Source: Desulfosporosinus sp. FKB (GTDB lineage Bacteria; Bacillota; Desulfitobacteriia; Desulfitobacteriales; Desulfitobacteriaceae). From it: a stretch of DNA of 64,000 bases. The translations under genes and the position numbers were made by a program. Under the pieces are notes generated by a model that ran no database searches, had not been told where the DNA came from, and saw nothing but the letters and a program-made list of their open reading frames with translations. The stretch lies in contig NZ_NADJ01000026.1 of assembly GCF_002196705.1 (NCBI RefSeq), positions 62,001-126,000 of the forward strand, given 5' to 3'. Positions 1 to 8,868 of this stretch are shown one piece after another. Position 1 is the stretch's first letter; the number at the start of each line of letters is the position of its first letter.

Positions 1-1465
1 GAAAAGCCTCAAAAAGTTCTGCATAGGAACTAAAGTTTTGGGGATCACCGGTTTCCAGACCCAATTGCCGACCGGTCCGCGGATCGACCCCGTTGTGCAG
101 GGTCAGTTCAAAAATCTTCGGCAAGTTGAAATACCCTGTAAGGATATAACTTTCTTTGCCAAAGGCGCCTGTCTCAACGCAGCCGCTGGTACCGCCTTGG
201 CGGGCGTCCTCAATGGATTTACCCTGGCGCAGCAATTCTTCAACCACAGAGTCGGCATTAAAGACGGAAGGCTGACCCCAGCCTTTGCGGATGATGCGAG
301 CCGCTCTTCTGATAAAACGATCAGGATTCTTTTTGCTCAGTTGAATATTGGAACTGGGCTGCAAAAGGCGCATTTCATCGATGACCTCTAAAACGAGGTA
401 AGTGACATCATTGACTCCATCCGACCCATCCGCTTTAAGTCCGCCGCTGTTGATATTGGCGAAATCCGTATAAGTTCCGCTTTCCGCTGCGGTTACCCCC
501 ACTTTAGGCGGTGCCGGCTGGTTGTTAAACTTGACCCAAAAACACTGCAAAAGTTCCTTTGCTTTTTCTTCGGTCAAAGTCCCATCAGCTAAACCTTTCT
601 TATAAAAAGGATATAAATGCTGATCCAGCCTTCCCGGGTTAAAGGCATCCCATGTATTAAGTTCCAGGATAACACCGAGATGAACAAACCAGTAAGCCTG
701 CAGAGCCTCCCAGAAATTTCTCGGGGCATGGGCAGGAACATGGGAACATACTTCGGCAATGGTTTCCAGTTCCACCTTGCGCAACGGGTCTGTCTCAATT
801 TGGGCAATTTCTTTAGCTTTTTGGGCATACCGCTCAGCAAATGAAATGATCGCTTCAGCGCAGATCCTCATGGCCTTTAGTTCTTCCTGCTTCTGATACG
901 CTTCTGCATCGTTTAAATAATCCAGCCTTGCCAAGTGATCATCAATTTTCCGGATAAAATTCAAAAAGCCGAAACGATAGATTTTATCATCAAGAACGGT
1001 ATGGCCTGGTGCCCTCTGTTCCATAAACTCCGTGAAAATACCGGCATCATATGCTTTTTTCCATTCCTCGGACATCTCCTGAAAAATCAAATCACGTATA
1101 GAATTTCCTTGCCAATAGGGAATAATTCGCTGTTCGTAAGCATCACGAACCTCCTGACTTACTTTAAAAGAAATCTTGGGCCGTGAGTCAAGAATATCTA
1201 AATCCTCAAGAGAGTGACAGCAAAGTTCAGGATAGGTATAAGTCGCCTTGGGCGCAGGCCCTCTCTCCCCTACGATCAATTCTCCCGGATTGAGGCAAAT
1301 CTCTTTGCGCTCCAGCATGTACTTAAAGGCCAACGCCCTGCGGACGGGTACGGAGGTATTGTTGGCTTGACGATAAAATTCCGTCATCAATTCTGCCCTT
1401 TCCGCTGAAATATAGGCTTCGGTTTCTAAACTCTGCTGCCGGAGCATGGTTACTCGTTCATTCAT
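1..1465 (-). CDS. hypD: trans-4-hydroxy-L-proline dehydratase (glycyl radical enzyme), N-terminal part
   Basis: The first 488 residues of a glycyl radical enzyme; the gene runs off the left edge, so the C-terminal glycyl radical loop is not visible. HypD dehydrates trans-4-hydroxy-L-proline to pyrroline-5-carboxylate in the cytoplasm of anaerobes. The active-site loop reads GGTSGCVETG with the thiyl Cys at 429 and the general-base Glu at 431. The segments TEFMEQRAPGHTV and WDAFNPGRLDQHL and the text around KFNNQPAPPK match what I recall of Clostridioides difficile HypD almost residue for residue, which separates it from choline lyase (GCVEP) and PFL. The ATG at 1465 is preceded by a GGGGAGGAAAGG ribosome binding site. 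An activase gene lies upstream in the same direction, separated by a structured 340-nt spacer. Family assignment is firm; substrate is inferred from similarity. Confidence 0.88.
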   Translation of the reverse strand, partial: MNERVTMLRQQSLETEAYISAERAELMTEFYRQANNTSVPVRRALAFKYMLERKEICLNPGELIVGERGPAPKATYTYPELCCHSLEDLDILDSRPKISFKVSQEVRDAYEQRIIPYWQGNSIRDLIFQEMSEEWKKAYDAGIFTEFMEQRAPGHTVLDDKIYRFGFLNFIRKIDDHLARLDYLNDAEAYQKQEELKAMRICAEAIISFAERYAQKAKEIAQIETDPLRKVELETIAEVCSHVPAHAPRNFWEALQAYWFVHLGVILELNTWDAFNPGRLDQHLYPFYKKGLADGTLTEEKAKELLQCFWVKFNNQPAPPKVGVTAAESGTYTDFANINSGGLKADGSDGVNDVTYLVLEVIDEMRLLQPSSNIQLSKKNPDRFIRRAARIIRKGWGQPSVFNADSVVEELLRQGKSIEDARQGGTSGCVETGAFGKESYILTGYFNLPKIFELTLHNGVDPRTGRQLGLETGDPQNFSSYAELFEAF

Positions 1466-1591
1466 TTCGACCTTTCCTCCCCTCGGAAACTTCAACATTT
1501 CTTGATACTTCTATTACCTTAATACTCAAAATACCAATACCTAAAAATAATGCTTGAATTACTTTACATTTTAAGATTTTAATACATAACC

Positions 1592-1621
1592 AGTGAACTC
1601 GCTTAGCTAAAGCTGAACATC
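1592..1621 (+). repeat. intergenic repeat copy A (partner at 54877-54908)
   Basis: About 30 nt centred on GCTAAAGCTGA matches 54877-54908 with only transition differences and one 2-nt indel. Both copies lie outside genes on the plus strand. A chance match of this quality is not excluded in 64 kb. Confidence 0.45.
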
Positions 1622-1634
1622 GGGGCTTCAGATA

Positions 1635-1659
1635 CAATAATGTCCAGTGGACATTATTG
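1635..1659. repeat. perfect 25-nt palindrome (12-nt arms)
   Basis: Arms CAATAATGTCCA and TGGACATTATTG are exact reverse complements around a single central G. In RNA the innermost bases cannot pair tightly, so this looks more like a DNA-binding dyad or a mobile-element hairpin than a terminator; no T-run follows on either strand. It lies about 170 nt upstream of the hypD start. Confidence 0.85.
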
Positions 1660-1805
1660 CCGAGCCGCCTTTCCCAATTGGAATACTTAGCGGCGAAGGA
1701 GGACTCTACCCCACCTGAAGTTAACGAAGGATCCACCCCCACTTATATAAAATGCAACACTAAAGTTCAGCCCAACCATTCTTTTTTGATGATTAATTTT
1801 CAGTA

Positions 1806-2720
1806 CTAACCACCGATTTTAACCTTTAACCCATACTGTTCCAACTCACTTTTGATCCGCTCCATCTGCTCATTCTCAGGAGCTTGGATGTCCGGCAGCT
1901 GATATTCCAGACCCAACCGTTTGTATTTATCTACACCAGCCCGGTGATAGGGCAGCAAATGAAGTTCTTGAACTCTTTTCAAGGAGGCAACGAATTCTCC
2001 AAGTTGGTGAAGGTTTTCTTTATCATCATTACAGCCGGGAATGATCGGTACACGAACAAGAACCTTAGAATGGTGCTCTGTCAGCCAGCGCAAATTTTCC
2101 AGGATAAGTTCATTCGGCACCCCGGTGTAGTATTGGTGTCTCTGAGAATCCATGAGTTTTAAATCGTATAAAAAGAGATTAACATTGGGGCTGATTGTTT
2201 GGAGAATTTCAGGCTTAACATAGCCGCAAGTCTCTACTGCTGTGTTTATCTCCTTCTTTTGGCAGTCTTGAAGCAGTTCTGTTAAAAAGATAGGCTGCAT
2301 CAAGGCTTCTCCACCTGAAAAAGTAACTCCACCTCCCGATTCATCATAAAAGACCAAATCTTTTTCAATCTCGGCCATGACCTGACCTACAGACATAGTT
2401 TTAGCCACCAGATCTCTCGCTCCGGCATGACAGACTGTACAGCAATCCCCGCATACCTTGCACTGAGCGCGATTATAGTCCAGTTTATTGGACGTCAGCC
2501 TAATCGCGCCACTGGAACAACTCTCCAGGCATTGTCCGCAGCCGATACAGCGATCCGGCCAATAGAACAGCTCCTGGTCATACTTTTGACTTTCCGGATT
2601 ATGACACCAAAGGCAATTAAGAGGACAGCCCTTAAAGAAAACTGCCGTTCGAATACCTGGGCCGTCATGAATAGAATATTTCATGATATTGATGATCTTA
2701 CCATTTGTCACGTTCAACAC
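1806..2720 (-). CDS. glycyl radical enzyme activating enzyme, probably for HypD
   Basis: A radical SAM activase of 304 residues that would use S-adenosylmethionine and a 4Fe-4S cluster to install the glycyl radical on its partner. The SIHDGPGIRT and FFKGCPLNCLWCHNPESQ segments give the radical SAM CxxxCxxC motif; an inserted ferredoxin domain carries two cysteine sets (CIGCGQCLESC and CKVCGDCCTVC). The GTG at 2720 overlaps the stop codon of the preceding activase, implying translational coupling; an internal ATG at 2684, closer to the SIHDG motif, is an alternative start. It is the gene immediately upstream of hypD, so pairing it with HypD (the role called HypE) is likely but not proven. Confidence 0.85.
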   Translation of the reverse strand: MLNVTNGKIINIMKYSIHDGPGIRTAVFFKGCPLNCLWCHNPESQKYDQELFYWPDRCIGCGQCLESCSSGAIRLTSNKLDYNRAQCKVCGDCCTVCHAGARDLVAKTMSVGQVMAEIEKDLVFYDESGGGVTFSGGEALMQPIFLTELLQDCQKKEINTAVETCGYVKPEILQTISPNVNLFLYDLKLMDSQRHQYYTGVPNELILENLRWLTEHHSKVLVRVPIIPGCNDDKENLHQLGEFVASLKRVQELHLLPYHRAGVDKYKRLGLEYQLPDIQAPENEQMERIKSELEQYGLKVKIGG

Positions 2721-3832
2721 CCCGTCTGTCCAGCTATCAACTCACCGTCAACTCTGATTGGTACTCCAGGGTTTTGTTGGGCAAGAAATATAGCTCGTTC
2801 TATGATTTTTTCCCGCGCCGGCGGCAGCACATCTGGCAAAGAATAATCTCTCTGGAGACTTCTATAGGTCTCCAGGCCAAGCCGGTGATAGGGCAAGAGT
2901 TCGATCTCTTGAAGTTTCCGCAGGGATTGGCAAAATTCCGCAACGGCAAGGAGATTCGAATCTGAGTCATTAACTCCCGGAACCAAAGGGATGCGCGCAA
3001 TAATATCAAGGGAAGCGTCAGAAGCATCGACCTTCCTCAAATTATCGAGTATCTGAGAATTATCTGCTCCCACCCATTGTTTATGTAGTTCTTTATTCAT
3101 ATGTTTTAGATCAACGTATAAAAGATTGAGCCAAGGCAAAACCTTCGAGATACTCTCAAAGGAGGCGTAAAAACTACTCTCCATGGCTGTATGAATTCCC
3201 AGTTCCCGGCACCTTTTTAATACTTTGGAGACAAATTCAGATTGGCCTAAAGGCTCTCCACCACTAATAGTAACACCGCCGCCCGAATAAAAAAAGAAAA
3301 TCTCATCCTTGGAGATTTCTCGGACTATTTCTGATACCAACATTAAACGCCCGTATTTTTTCATGGCATTCTGCGGGCATTTTTCTGCACAAGTAAAACA
3401 TTTTCGGCATTTTAAGTAATCGCTGATGACTTTGCGCTCTCTCTTAGATATGACAAGAGCTTCTTGGGGACAGAGACTAACACATGTACCACAGCCATTA
3501 CAGCGATCAGAAACATAACCTCTTTCCGGGTCTGGTCTCTGAGATTCGGGTGTGGAACACCATTGACATCGCAGAAGACAGCCCTTAAGGAAAATCACAG
3601 TCCGCAGCCCCTGCCCGTCGTGGATTGATGCCCGTTCGATTCTGAGAACAGATCCCATTAATTCTTCAGACGTATTAGCCTGTGTTTCAATTGGAGATTC
3701 CGCGAAACCTAAGGCAGCACCTACAGGGTCTCCAAGAGACCTCGGGGATGGCATTTTAGTCATATCCAGTTCCGTCACAACCTTCCCCCCATAACCTTTA
3801 CAGTGATAACCTTTACCCTGCTGAAATTCCAT
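2714..3832 (-). CDS. glycyl radical enzyme activating enzyme with N-terminal extension
   Basis: A second radical SAM activase. The core begins at RIERASIHDGQGLRT and has the CLLRCQWC cluster motif plus two ferredoxin-like cysteine sets (CNGCGTCVSLC and CRKCFTCAEKC). It probably activates the enzyme encoded just upstream (3813-6206), whose 3' end it overlaps. The start is uncertain: the ATG at 3832 gives 372 residues with an extension of about 65 residues before the core, whereas family members usually begin about ten residues before the SIHDG motif, which would fit the ATG at 3658. A GGGGGGAAGG run near 3784 suggests a start in the 3763-3775 area as a third option. The C-terminal tail is also slightly longer than in the neighbouring activase. 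Confidence 0.82.
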   Translation of the reverse strand: MEFQQGKGYHCKGYGGKVVTELDMTKMPSPRSLGDPVGAALGFAESPIETQANTSEELMGSVLRIERASIHDGQGLRTVIFLKGCLLRCQWCSTPESQRPDPERGYVSDRCNGCGTCVSLCPQEALVISKRERKVISDYLKCRKCFTCAEKCPQNAMKKYGRLMLVSEIVREISKDEIFFFYSGGGVTISGGEPLGQSEFVSKVLKRCRELGIHTAMESSFYASFESISKVLPWLNLLYVDLKHMNKELHKQWVGADNSQILDNLRKVDASDASLDIIARIPLVPGVNDSDSNLLAVAEFCQSLRKLQEIELLPYHRLGLETYRSLQRDYSLPDVLPPAREKIIERAIFLAQQNPGVPIRVDGELIAGQTGC

Positions 3833-6206
3833 GCTGCACTGTACGCCCAATAATCTCATCCTGGACATCTTTGCCGAGTTCTACAAAATAAGCCGTATAA
3901 CCAGCAACCCGTACGAGAAGCCCTCGATACTCATCGGGATTTTTTTGTGCCTGCAACAATTTTTCCTGATCAATTACGTTAAATTGAACATGGAAAACAC
4001 CCAAGCTGCACATGCTTTTCAGCAAAGCCATCATTTGGATAATGCCGTTTTCTGTAGATAATAGCTCCGGTTCAACTTTCATATTCAACAGTGTTCCCTG
4101 AACAAATCGATCATGTGGAATATTTGCCACTGATTTCAAAACCGCTCCCGGGCCGTTCAAATCCGTACCGCCGCTGGGACTGACACCGTCAGCCAGGGGG
4201 TTCCAGGCCCGGCGGCCGGAAGGCAGGGCGCCTACTTCCAAACCAAAAGGAGTATTTCCGGACACAGGGAGAATACCGGGAGTCATGCGTCCAAATTTAC
4301 TGCTGTATTTTTCAATCTCATCGGCAATAAACGTAAACATTTCTCCCGCAATATCATCAACCAGGGGATCATCATTGCCATACTTCGGGGAGTCTAAGCA
4401 AAGTTTTCGAATATCGTCATGTCCCGCAAAGTCAGCATCAAGAGCAGTTAGGAGCTGTTCCATGGTCGCTTGTTTTGTTTCAAAGACGATATGCCGCACA
4501 GCCGCTAAACTGTTGATTAAATCGGCAACTCCAATCAAAATGATGCCATTGCCGACATTATATTTAGCTCCGCCCCAGGCATAATCTTCGGCCTTCTCAA
4601 TACATTCCTTAAAGGTTAAGGAGAGAGCCGGAACAGGACGATGCATGCCGATTTCATCAATCACATGGCTTCCTTTCACCACGGCCCGGGTCACATATTC
4701 AATCTGCTTCTTGACGGCAGTCGAAAACTCGTCATAGGTCTTAAAGTCCAGCGGATTTCCAGTTCGCACAGAGATATAGTCGCCGCTCTTCCGGTTTCTT
4801 CCGTCCAGAAGAGTAAACTCGACAATGCTCCCCAGATTAATATCTGCCAGGGCTGTGTATTGGCGCAGACGTCCCTCCAAATTTGTCTCGACACAGCCGC
4901 AGGGATTCCAGTTAAAAGCTTCTTTAAGGGGAATCCCCTTATTTAAGAGCATGCGTATCCCGATATCACCGTTATGGAAGGCCGGGAACCCTGTTCCGAG
5001 TCGAATGAGCTCTACGACCTTTCTCAAGAAGGAGTTGGGATTCTTGGCCAGGCTATAGCGAACTGAAAGGGAAGGCTGATAGAGCCGAACATCCATAGTC
5101 GCCTGCAGGATCAAATAGGAAAGGTCGTTAACGGCATTCCGTCCGGAACTGTCCACACCACCGACACAAACATTCTGAAACATAGGATACCCTGCGGCGA
5201 ATTCCGCTGTAACGGCATCCTGGAAGAGGCAGGGTTCACTGAACTTAACCCACAGGCAGTCCAAAAGTTCCTGGGCTTCTTCAGACGTTAAGCGCCCGGC
5301 TTCAAGATCTGCATGATAATAGGGCCAGAGATACTGATCCATGCGTCCCGGATTATAGCTTGCGGCATTCTGCTCCATGAAGATTGCCGTTTGATAGAAA
5401 TAAAAGGACTGCAACGATTCGCGAAATGTTCGCGCCGGATTGGCCGGTACCTGATGACAAACTTCGGCGATCTCCAGAAGTTCCTTTTTCCTCTGAGGAT
5501 TTTCTTCTGCTGCTGCCAGTTTTTCCGCTTCCAGAGCATAGCGTTCCCCTAAGGTCTTTAACCCTTCAGAGACAATCAGGAGAGCATTTAAATAGTAATC
5601 GTTTTCATAATCTCCCGGCTTAGTAATATCCAAAGCCGCTTTTCTTTCTTCCACCTGTTTTTGAATACCGCTGACTCCCTCGCGGATCAGCCATTCATAA
5701 CCGGCTGTGGTTTCCCCCCAGCCACGAACTGCTTTGCGGTTAATGTAGATGACTCCATAATCTCTCAGAATACGGGTGTCCTCAGGAATCTGGGCTAACC
5801 ACTCTTCATAGGTGGATTTTCCCAGCCAATAAGGGCGAATCTCTTCTTCAAAAATTCTCCGATCTTCCGGTTTTAAATAAAAAGGGTCATAGCGGCGTTC
5901 ATTAATTGTCTCCAATTCTTCGTTGAGCACGGACCAGCAAGTATCTGCACATAAAATACCCCCGCGCATCTTGCTTCCGGAGCACCCCACGATCAGCTCG
6001 TCATCCCAAATCTTCACAGTTTTTTCCTGACACTGCTTGTGAAAAGCCTTGGCTTTACGCAGGACAAGAGGCTCCCCTTCAGTTTCCTTAAAACCTTCGG
6101 TAAGAATTCGCGCGTTCTCCAGATCCATCTCCGGACGAGTTTCCAGGACTCTTTTCTTGAGGCGATTCACGCGCTCCATGTACCCGCTCTGTGCTCCTCG
6201 TGACAC
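3813..6206 (-). CDS. glycyl radical enzyme of the PFL2 type, substrate unassigned
   Basis: A complete glycyl radical enzyme of 797 residues. The active-site loop NPCGCVET places the thiyl Cys at 438 and the catalytic Glu at 440, and the radical motif VRVAGY places the glycyl residue at 769. Cys-x-Glu is shared by HypD, diol dehydratases, isethionate lyase and arylacetate decarboxylases, so the motif alone does not set the substrate. The GRLRQYT segment just after the loop reminds me of hydroxyphenylacetate decarboxylase, but no small HpdC-like subunit is present, and overall it is clearly different from the HypD in the same operon. Start: GTG at 6206 with GGAGGTG seven bases upstream; an in-frame ATG follows at 6179. 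It lies downstream of livF and is likely co-transcribed with the LIV importer. Confidence 0.85.
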   Translation of the reverse strand: MSRGAQSGYMERVNRLKKRVLETRPEMDLENARILTEGFKETEGEPLVLRKAKAFHKQCQEKTVKIWDDELIVGCSGSKMRGGILCADTCWSVLNEELETINERRYDPFYLKPEDRRIFEEEIRPYWLGKSTYEEWLAQIPEDTRILRDYGVIYINRKAVRGWGETTAGYEWLIREGVSGIQKQVEERKAALDITKPGDYENDYYLNALLIVSEGLKTLGERYALEAEKLAAAEENPQRKKELLEIAEVCHQVPANPARTFRESLQSFYFYQTAIFMEQNAASYNPGRMDQYLWPYYHADLEAGRLTSEEAQELLDCLWVKFSEPCLFQDAVTAEFAAGYPMFQNVCVGGVDSSGRNAVNDLSYLILQATMDVRLYQPSLSVRYSLAKNPNSFLRKVVELIRLGTGFPAFHNGDIGIRMLLNKGIPLKEAFNWNPCGCVETNLEGRLRQYTALADINLGSIVEFTLLDGRNRKSGDYISVRTGNPLDFKTYDEFSTAVKKQIEYVTRAVVKGSHVIDEIGMHRPVPALSLTFKECIEKAEDYAWGGAKYNVGNGIILIGVADLINSLAAVRHIVFETKQATMEQLLTALDADFAGHDDIRKLCLDSPKYGNDDPLVDDIAGEMFTFIADEIEKYSSKFGRMTPGILPVSGNTPFGLEVGALPSGRRAWNPLADGVSPSGGTDLNGPGAVLKSVANIPHDRFVQGTLLNMKVEPELLSTENGIIQMMALLKSMCSLGVFHVQFNVIDQEKLLQAQKNPDEYRGLLVRVAGYTAYFVELGKDVQDEIIGRTVQHGISAG

Positions 6207-6314
6207 ATCAACACCTCCGCTAACGGTTTAGAGCAACTGCCACTCTAGGCAAATTTCATTGTAAGTGATTGATTATTGAGACAAGCCCTCGCTCAAAAGA
6301 GCTGAAATTAAGAA

Positions 6315-7031
6315 TTATTCTCCCAGATAAGCCTTTGTTATTCTTTCGTCTTTCCTGAGCTCGGTACTGTCCCCTTCCATGACCAACTCACCGGTCTCCA
6401 AGACATACCCATAATCCGCCAATTTTAGGGCTATCTTAGCATTTTGCTCCACAAGCAATATTGTAGTTCCTTCAGAATTCAGCTGCTTAATAATTCGCAT
6501 AATATCTTGAACAATCAGAGGAGCCAGGCCCATGGAAGGCTCGTCCAATAAAAGAAGCTTAGGGTCAGTCATCATGGCGCGGCCTATGGCCAACATTTGC
6601 TGTTCCCCACCAGAGAGAGTTCCTCCAATTTGTTTTTGCCGATCTTTTAAACGAGGAAACATTTCAAAAACGTGTTCAATTCGCTTACGGCGCAAGGATT
6701 CATCTTTAAGGGTAAATCCCCCCAGTTCAAGATTTTCCTTAACCGATAAATCCTTGAAAATTCGCCGTCCTTCGGGGACATGGATTAAACCCATGCTGAC
6801 AATATTGTGGGCTTTCTCTTTACTTATATCCCGTCCATAAAACTCGATTTTGCCTGCAGATGCCTGAATCAATCCGGAAATTGTCTTTAACGTTGTTGTT
6901 TTTCCGGCACCATTGGAACCAAGCAGTGTCACGATCTTCCCCTTGGGCACTTCCAGACTTACTCCTTTAAGAGCATGAATTTTCCCATAAAACGTTTCAA
7001 CATTTTGTAGGACGAGTGCTAAGTCGTTCAT
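6315..7031 (-). CDS. livF: branched-chain amino acid ABC transporter ATPase LivF
   Basis: An ATP-binding subunit of 238 residues for a LIV-type importer. Walker A GSNGAGKT lies at 38-45, the LSGGEQQ signature at about 139-145, and the Walker B LLLLDEP at about 159-165. The start ATG at 7031 overlaps the livG stop codon in an ATGA arrangement, typical of coupled livG-livF pairs. Residues after the signature (MTDPKLLLLDEPSMGLAP) match LivF rather than LivG. The glycyl radical genes begin about 110 nt downstream with no terminator visible between. Confidence 0.93.
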   Translation of the reverse strand: MNDLALVLQNVETFYGKIHALKGVSLEVPKGKIVTLLGSNGAGKTTTLKTISGLIQASAGKIEFYGRDISKEKAHNIVSMGLIHVPEGRRIFKDLSVKENLELGGFTLKDESLRRKRIEHVFEMFPRLKDRQKQIGGTLSGGEQQMLAIGRAMMTDPKLLLLDEPSMGLAPLIVQDIMRIIKQLNSEGTTILLVEQNAKIALKLADYGYVLETGELVMEGDSTELRKDERITKAYLGE

Positions 7032-7798
7032 TCCTCATCCTCCTTACCCAAGTAGGCTTCGATGACTTTGGGATTATTCTTGACTTCTTCAGCAGTTCCT
7101 TCAGCAATTTTCTGGCCATAGTCAATGACCACAATTTTTTCCGAAACTTTCATGACCAGCCCCATATCATGTTCAATCAAGAGGACTGTGATCCCCAAAT
7201 CCTTCTGAATGCACCGTATTAAGTCAACTAGCTGATCTTTTTCATCATGGTTGAGACCGGCTGCCGGTTCATCCAATAAAAGAAGTTGCGGATGAGTCGC
7301 CAAAGCTCTGGCCCACTCCACACGACGCTGGTCGCCATAGGCCAGATTACGGGCTAAACGATCTTGCTTATCTAAAATGCCTACAAAGTCAAGACACTCT
7401 TCGCTTACCTGCCGAATTTTCTTTTCTTCCTGACGCTGACTCGGAAGTCTCAGAACAGCTCCCAGAACGCCGGCGGACGTTCGGCTGTGCATGCCGGACA
7501 TGACGTTTTCTAAAACCGTCATATCTTTGAATAGACGCAAATTCTGAAAAGTTCTCGCCATACCCAATTTCGTAATTTTATGCGGCTTCTGCCTAAAGAT
7601 ACTTTGACCTTGAAATAAGATATCGCCTTCACTGCCTTTATAAAAACCCGTCAGACAATTAAACGCTGACGTTTTTCCTGCACCGTTGGGGCCTATCAGA
7701 CTTACAATTGAATTCTCATCCATATCGAAACTAAGGTTATTTACTGCTGTTAACCCACCAAAACGAAGAGTTAACTTTTTCACTTCTAAGATAGGCAT
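7028..7798 (-). CDS. livG: branched-chain amino acid ABC transporter ATPase LivG
   Basis: The second ATPase of the LIV importer, 256 residues from the ATG at 7798, which has an AAGGA site about ten bases upstream; a longer frame to 7930 would add residues unlike the family. Walker A GPNGAGKT is at 36-43, followed by the LivG-typical long helical region, and the Walker B text LLLLDEPAAGLN is clear. It couples to livF by a 4-nt overlap. Its gap from livM is about 110 nt. Confidence 0.93.
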   Translation of the reverse strand: MPILEVKKLTLRFGGLTAVNNLSFDMDENSIVSLIGPNGAGKTSAFNCLTGFYKGSEGDILFQGQSIFRQKPHKITKLGMARTFQNLRLFKDMTVLENVMSGMHSRTSAGVLGAVLRLPSQRQEEKKIRQVSEECLDFVGILDKQDRLARNLAYGDQRRVEWARALATHPQLLLLDEPAAGLNHDEKDQLVDLIRCIQKDLGITVLLIEHDMGLVMKVSEKIVVIDYGQKIAEGTAEEVKNNPKVIEAYLGKEDEE

Positions 7799-7908
7799 TC
7801 TACTCAAATCCTTCTTTTTTAAGTTCCGGACATTCAAGCCGCTTTCACAACGAGTAAAGGAAGTAAAAAACATTAAACTTCTAAGTTCTTTGAAGCCCAA
7901 ATGCCTCT

Positions 7909-8865
7909 CTAGCTTTTTCGTTCCGGCCAAAGACCTTGCGGGCGAAACACCATAATAATAACCAGGAGAATGCCAAATAAGAGCATCCGCATCTGACCGA
8001 TTTCCCGAAATATCTCTGGGAAGAAAACCAGGAATACGGCTCCAAGAATCGCACCGGGAATCTTACCCATTCCTCCTAAGATTACGGCCAAGAGAATCAT
8101 TGCCGATTGAGTAAACGCAAAGGTCTCCGGCGAAATGGCTGTCATCTTAACTGCAAAAAACGCTCCTGCCACACCGCCAAATGCAGCTCCAATCATATAG
8201 GCGTAGAGTTTTGTTTTTACAGGATCAATGCCCATTGCTTCAGCAGCATCTTCATCTTCGCGAATATATTGCCAAGCTCGTCCCAGACGAGAATGATAGA
8301 TGCGCAGAGACACGATAATCGCCAGAATAACTAAGATGAAAAATGTGTAATAAAAATCTGTAATTTGATAAAGCTTATGTCCAAAGATAGTCGGCCGTTG
8401 AATACCCACCAAACCACTTGCCCCACCAGTAATCTTTAAGTTGCGGGCGGTAATGCGGGTGATTTCCCCAAATCCCAAGGTTACTATAGCTAAGTAATCG
8501 CTGCGCAGTCTTAAGGTCGGCCCCCCGATGATAATCCCGGCTATAACGCAAAAGATAACAGCGATGGGTATGGTAAGCCAAAAGTTCAGGCCGTATCTCA
8601 TAAGAATTCCCGTTGTATAAGCTCCTACAGCAAAAAAGGCAGCATAGCCAAGGTCGACTAAGCCGGCATAACCAATAACGATGTTTAAGCCTAGAGCGAG
8701 AATAATATAGAAAAAAGTGTTCGTCATAACTTCTTCTACATAGTTATTGACACCCAGAGGCAGTAAGACAACGATTATAATTAATAGCGACAAGAAAAAA
8801 GCACGCGTTTTTTTGCCGTTTATCGTTTCAAGCACACGATCTTTAAAACCAACAGAATAAACCAT
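7909..8865 (-). CDS. livM: branched-chain amino acid ABC transporter permease LivM
   Basis: A membrane permease of 318 residues with about eight to nine hydrophobic segments. The stretch YAGLVDLGYAAFFAVGAY and the GGxxGLVGIQRP loop are typical of LivM. It starts three bases after the livH stop with a GAGAGG site inside the livH end. The ending FRPQGLWPE is the usual LivM C-terminus. It pairs with LivH to form the transmembrane channel. Confidence 0.92.
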   Translation of the reverse strand: MVYSVGFKDRVLETINGKKTRAFFLSLLIIIVVLLPLGVNNYVEEVMTNTFFYIILALGLNIVIGYAGLVDLGYAAFFAVGAYTTGILMRYGLNFWLTIPIAVIFCVIAGIIIGGPTLRLRSDYLAIVTLGFGEITRITARNLKITGGASGLVGIQRPTIFGHKLYQITDFYYTFFILVILAIIVSLRIYHSRLGRAWQYIREDEDAAEAMGIDPVKTKLYAYMIGAAFGGVAGAFFAVKMTAISPETFAFTQSAMILLAVILGGMGKIPGAILGAVFLVFFPEIFREIGQMRMLLFGILLVIIMVFRPQGLWPERKS

Positions 8866-8868
8866 CTG

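Larger units (their letters stand above)
1466..1805. other. structured 340-nt spacer between activase and hypD
   Basis: No credible gene. An open frame of 94 codons crosses it on the minus strand, but it overlaps the hypD start and resembles nothing I know. The stretch is rich in symmetry: a perfect 25-nt palindrome (1635-1659), a CCAATTGG core flanked by GCCGC/GCGGC arms (about 1666-1696), and a C-rich/G-rich block (about 1700-1742). Part of it (1592-1621) resembles an intergenic segment at 54877-54908. It could be a structured RNA, an mRNA processing site inside the operon, or the remains of a small non-autonomous mobile element. Confidence 0.5.

Noticed and set aside
1458-1742. Open frame of 94 codons on the minus strand between activase and hypD
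   Set aside because: Overlaps the hypD start, has no convincing ribosome site and runs through palindromic sequence; no family resemblance.
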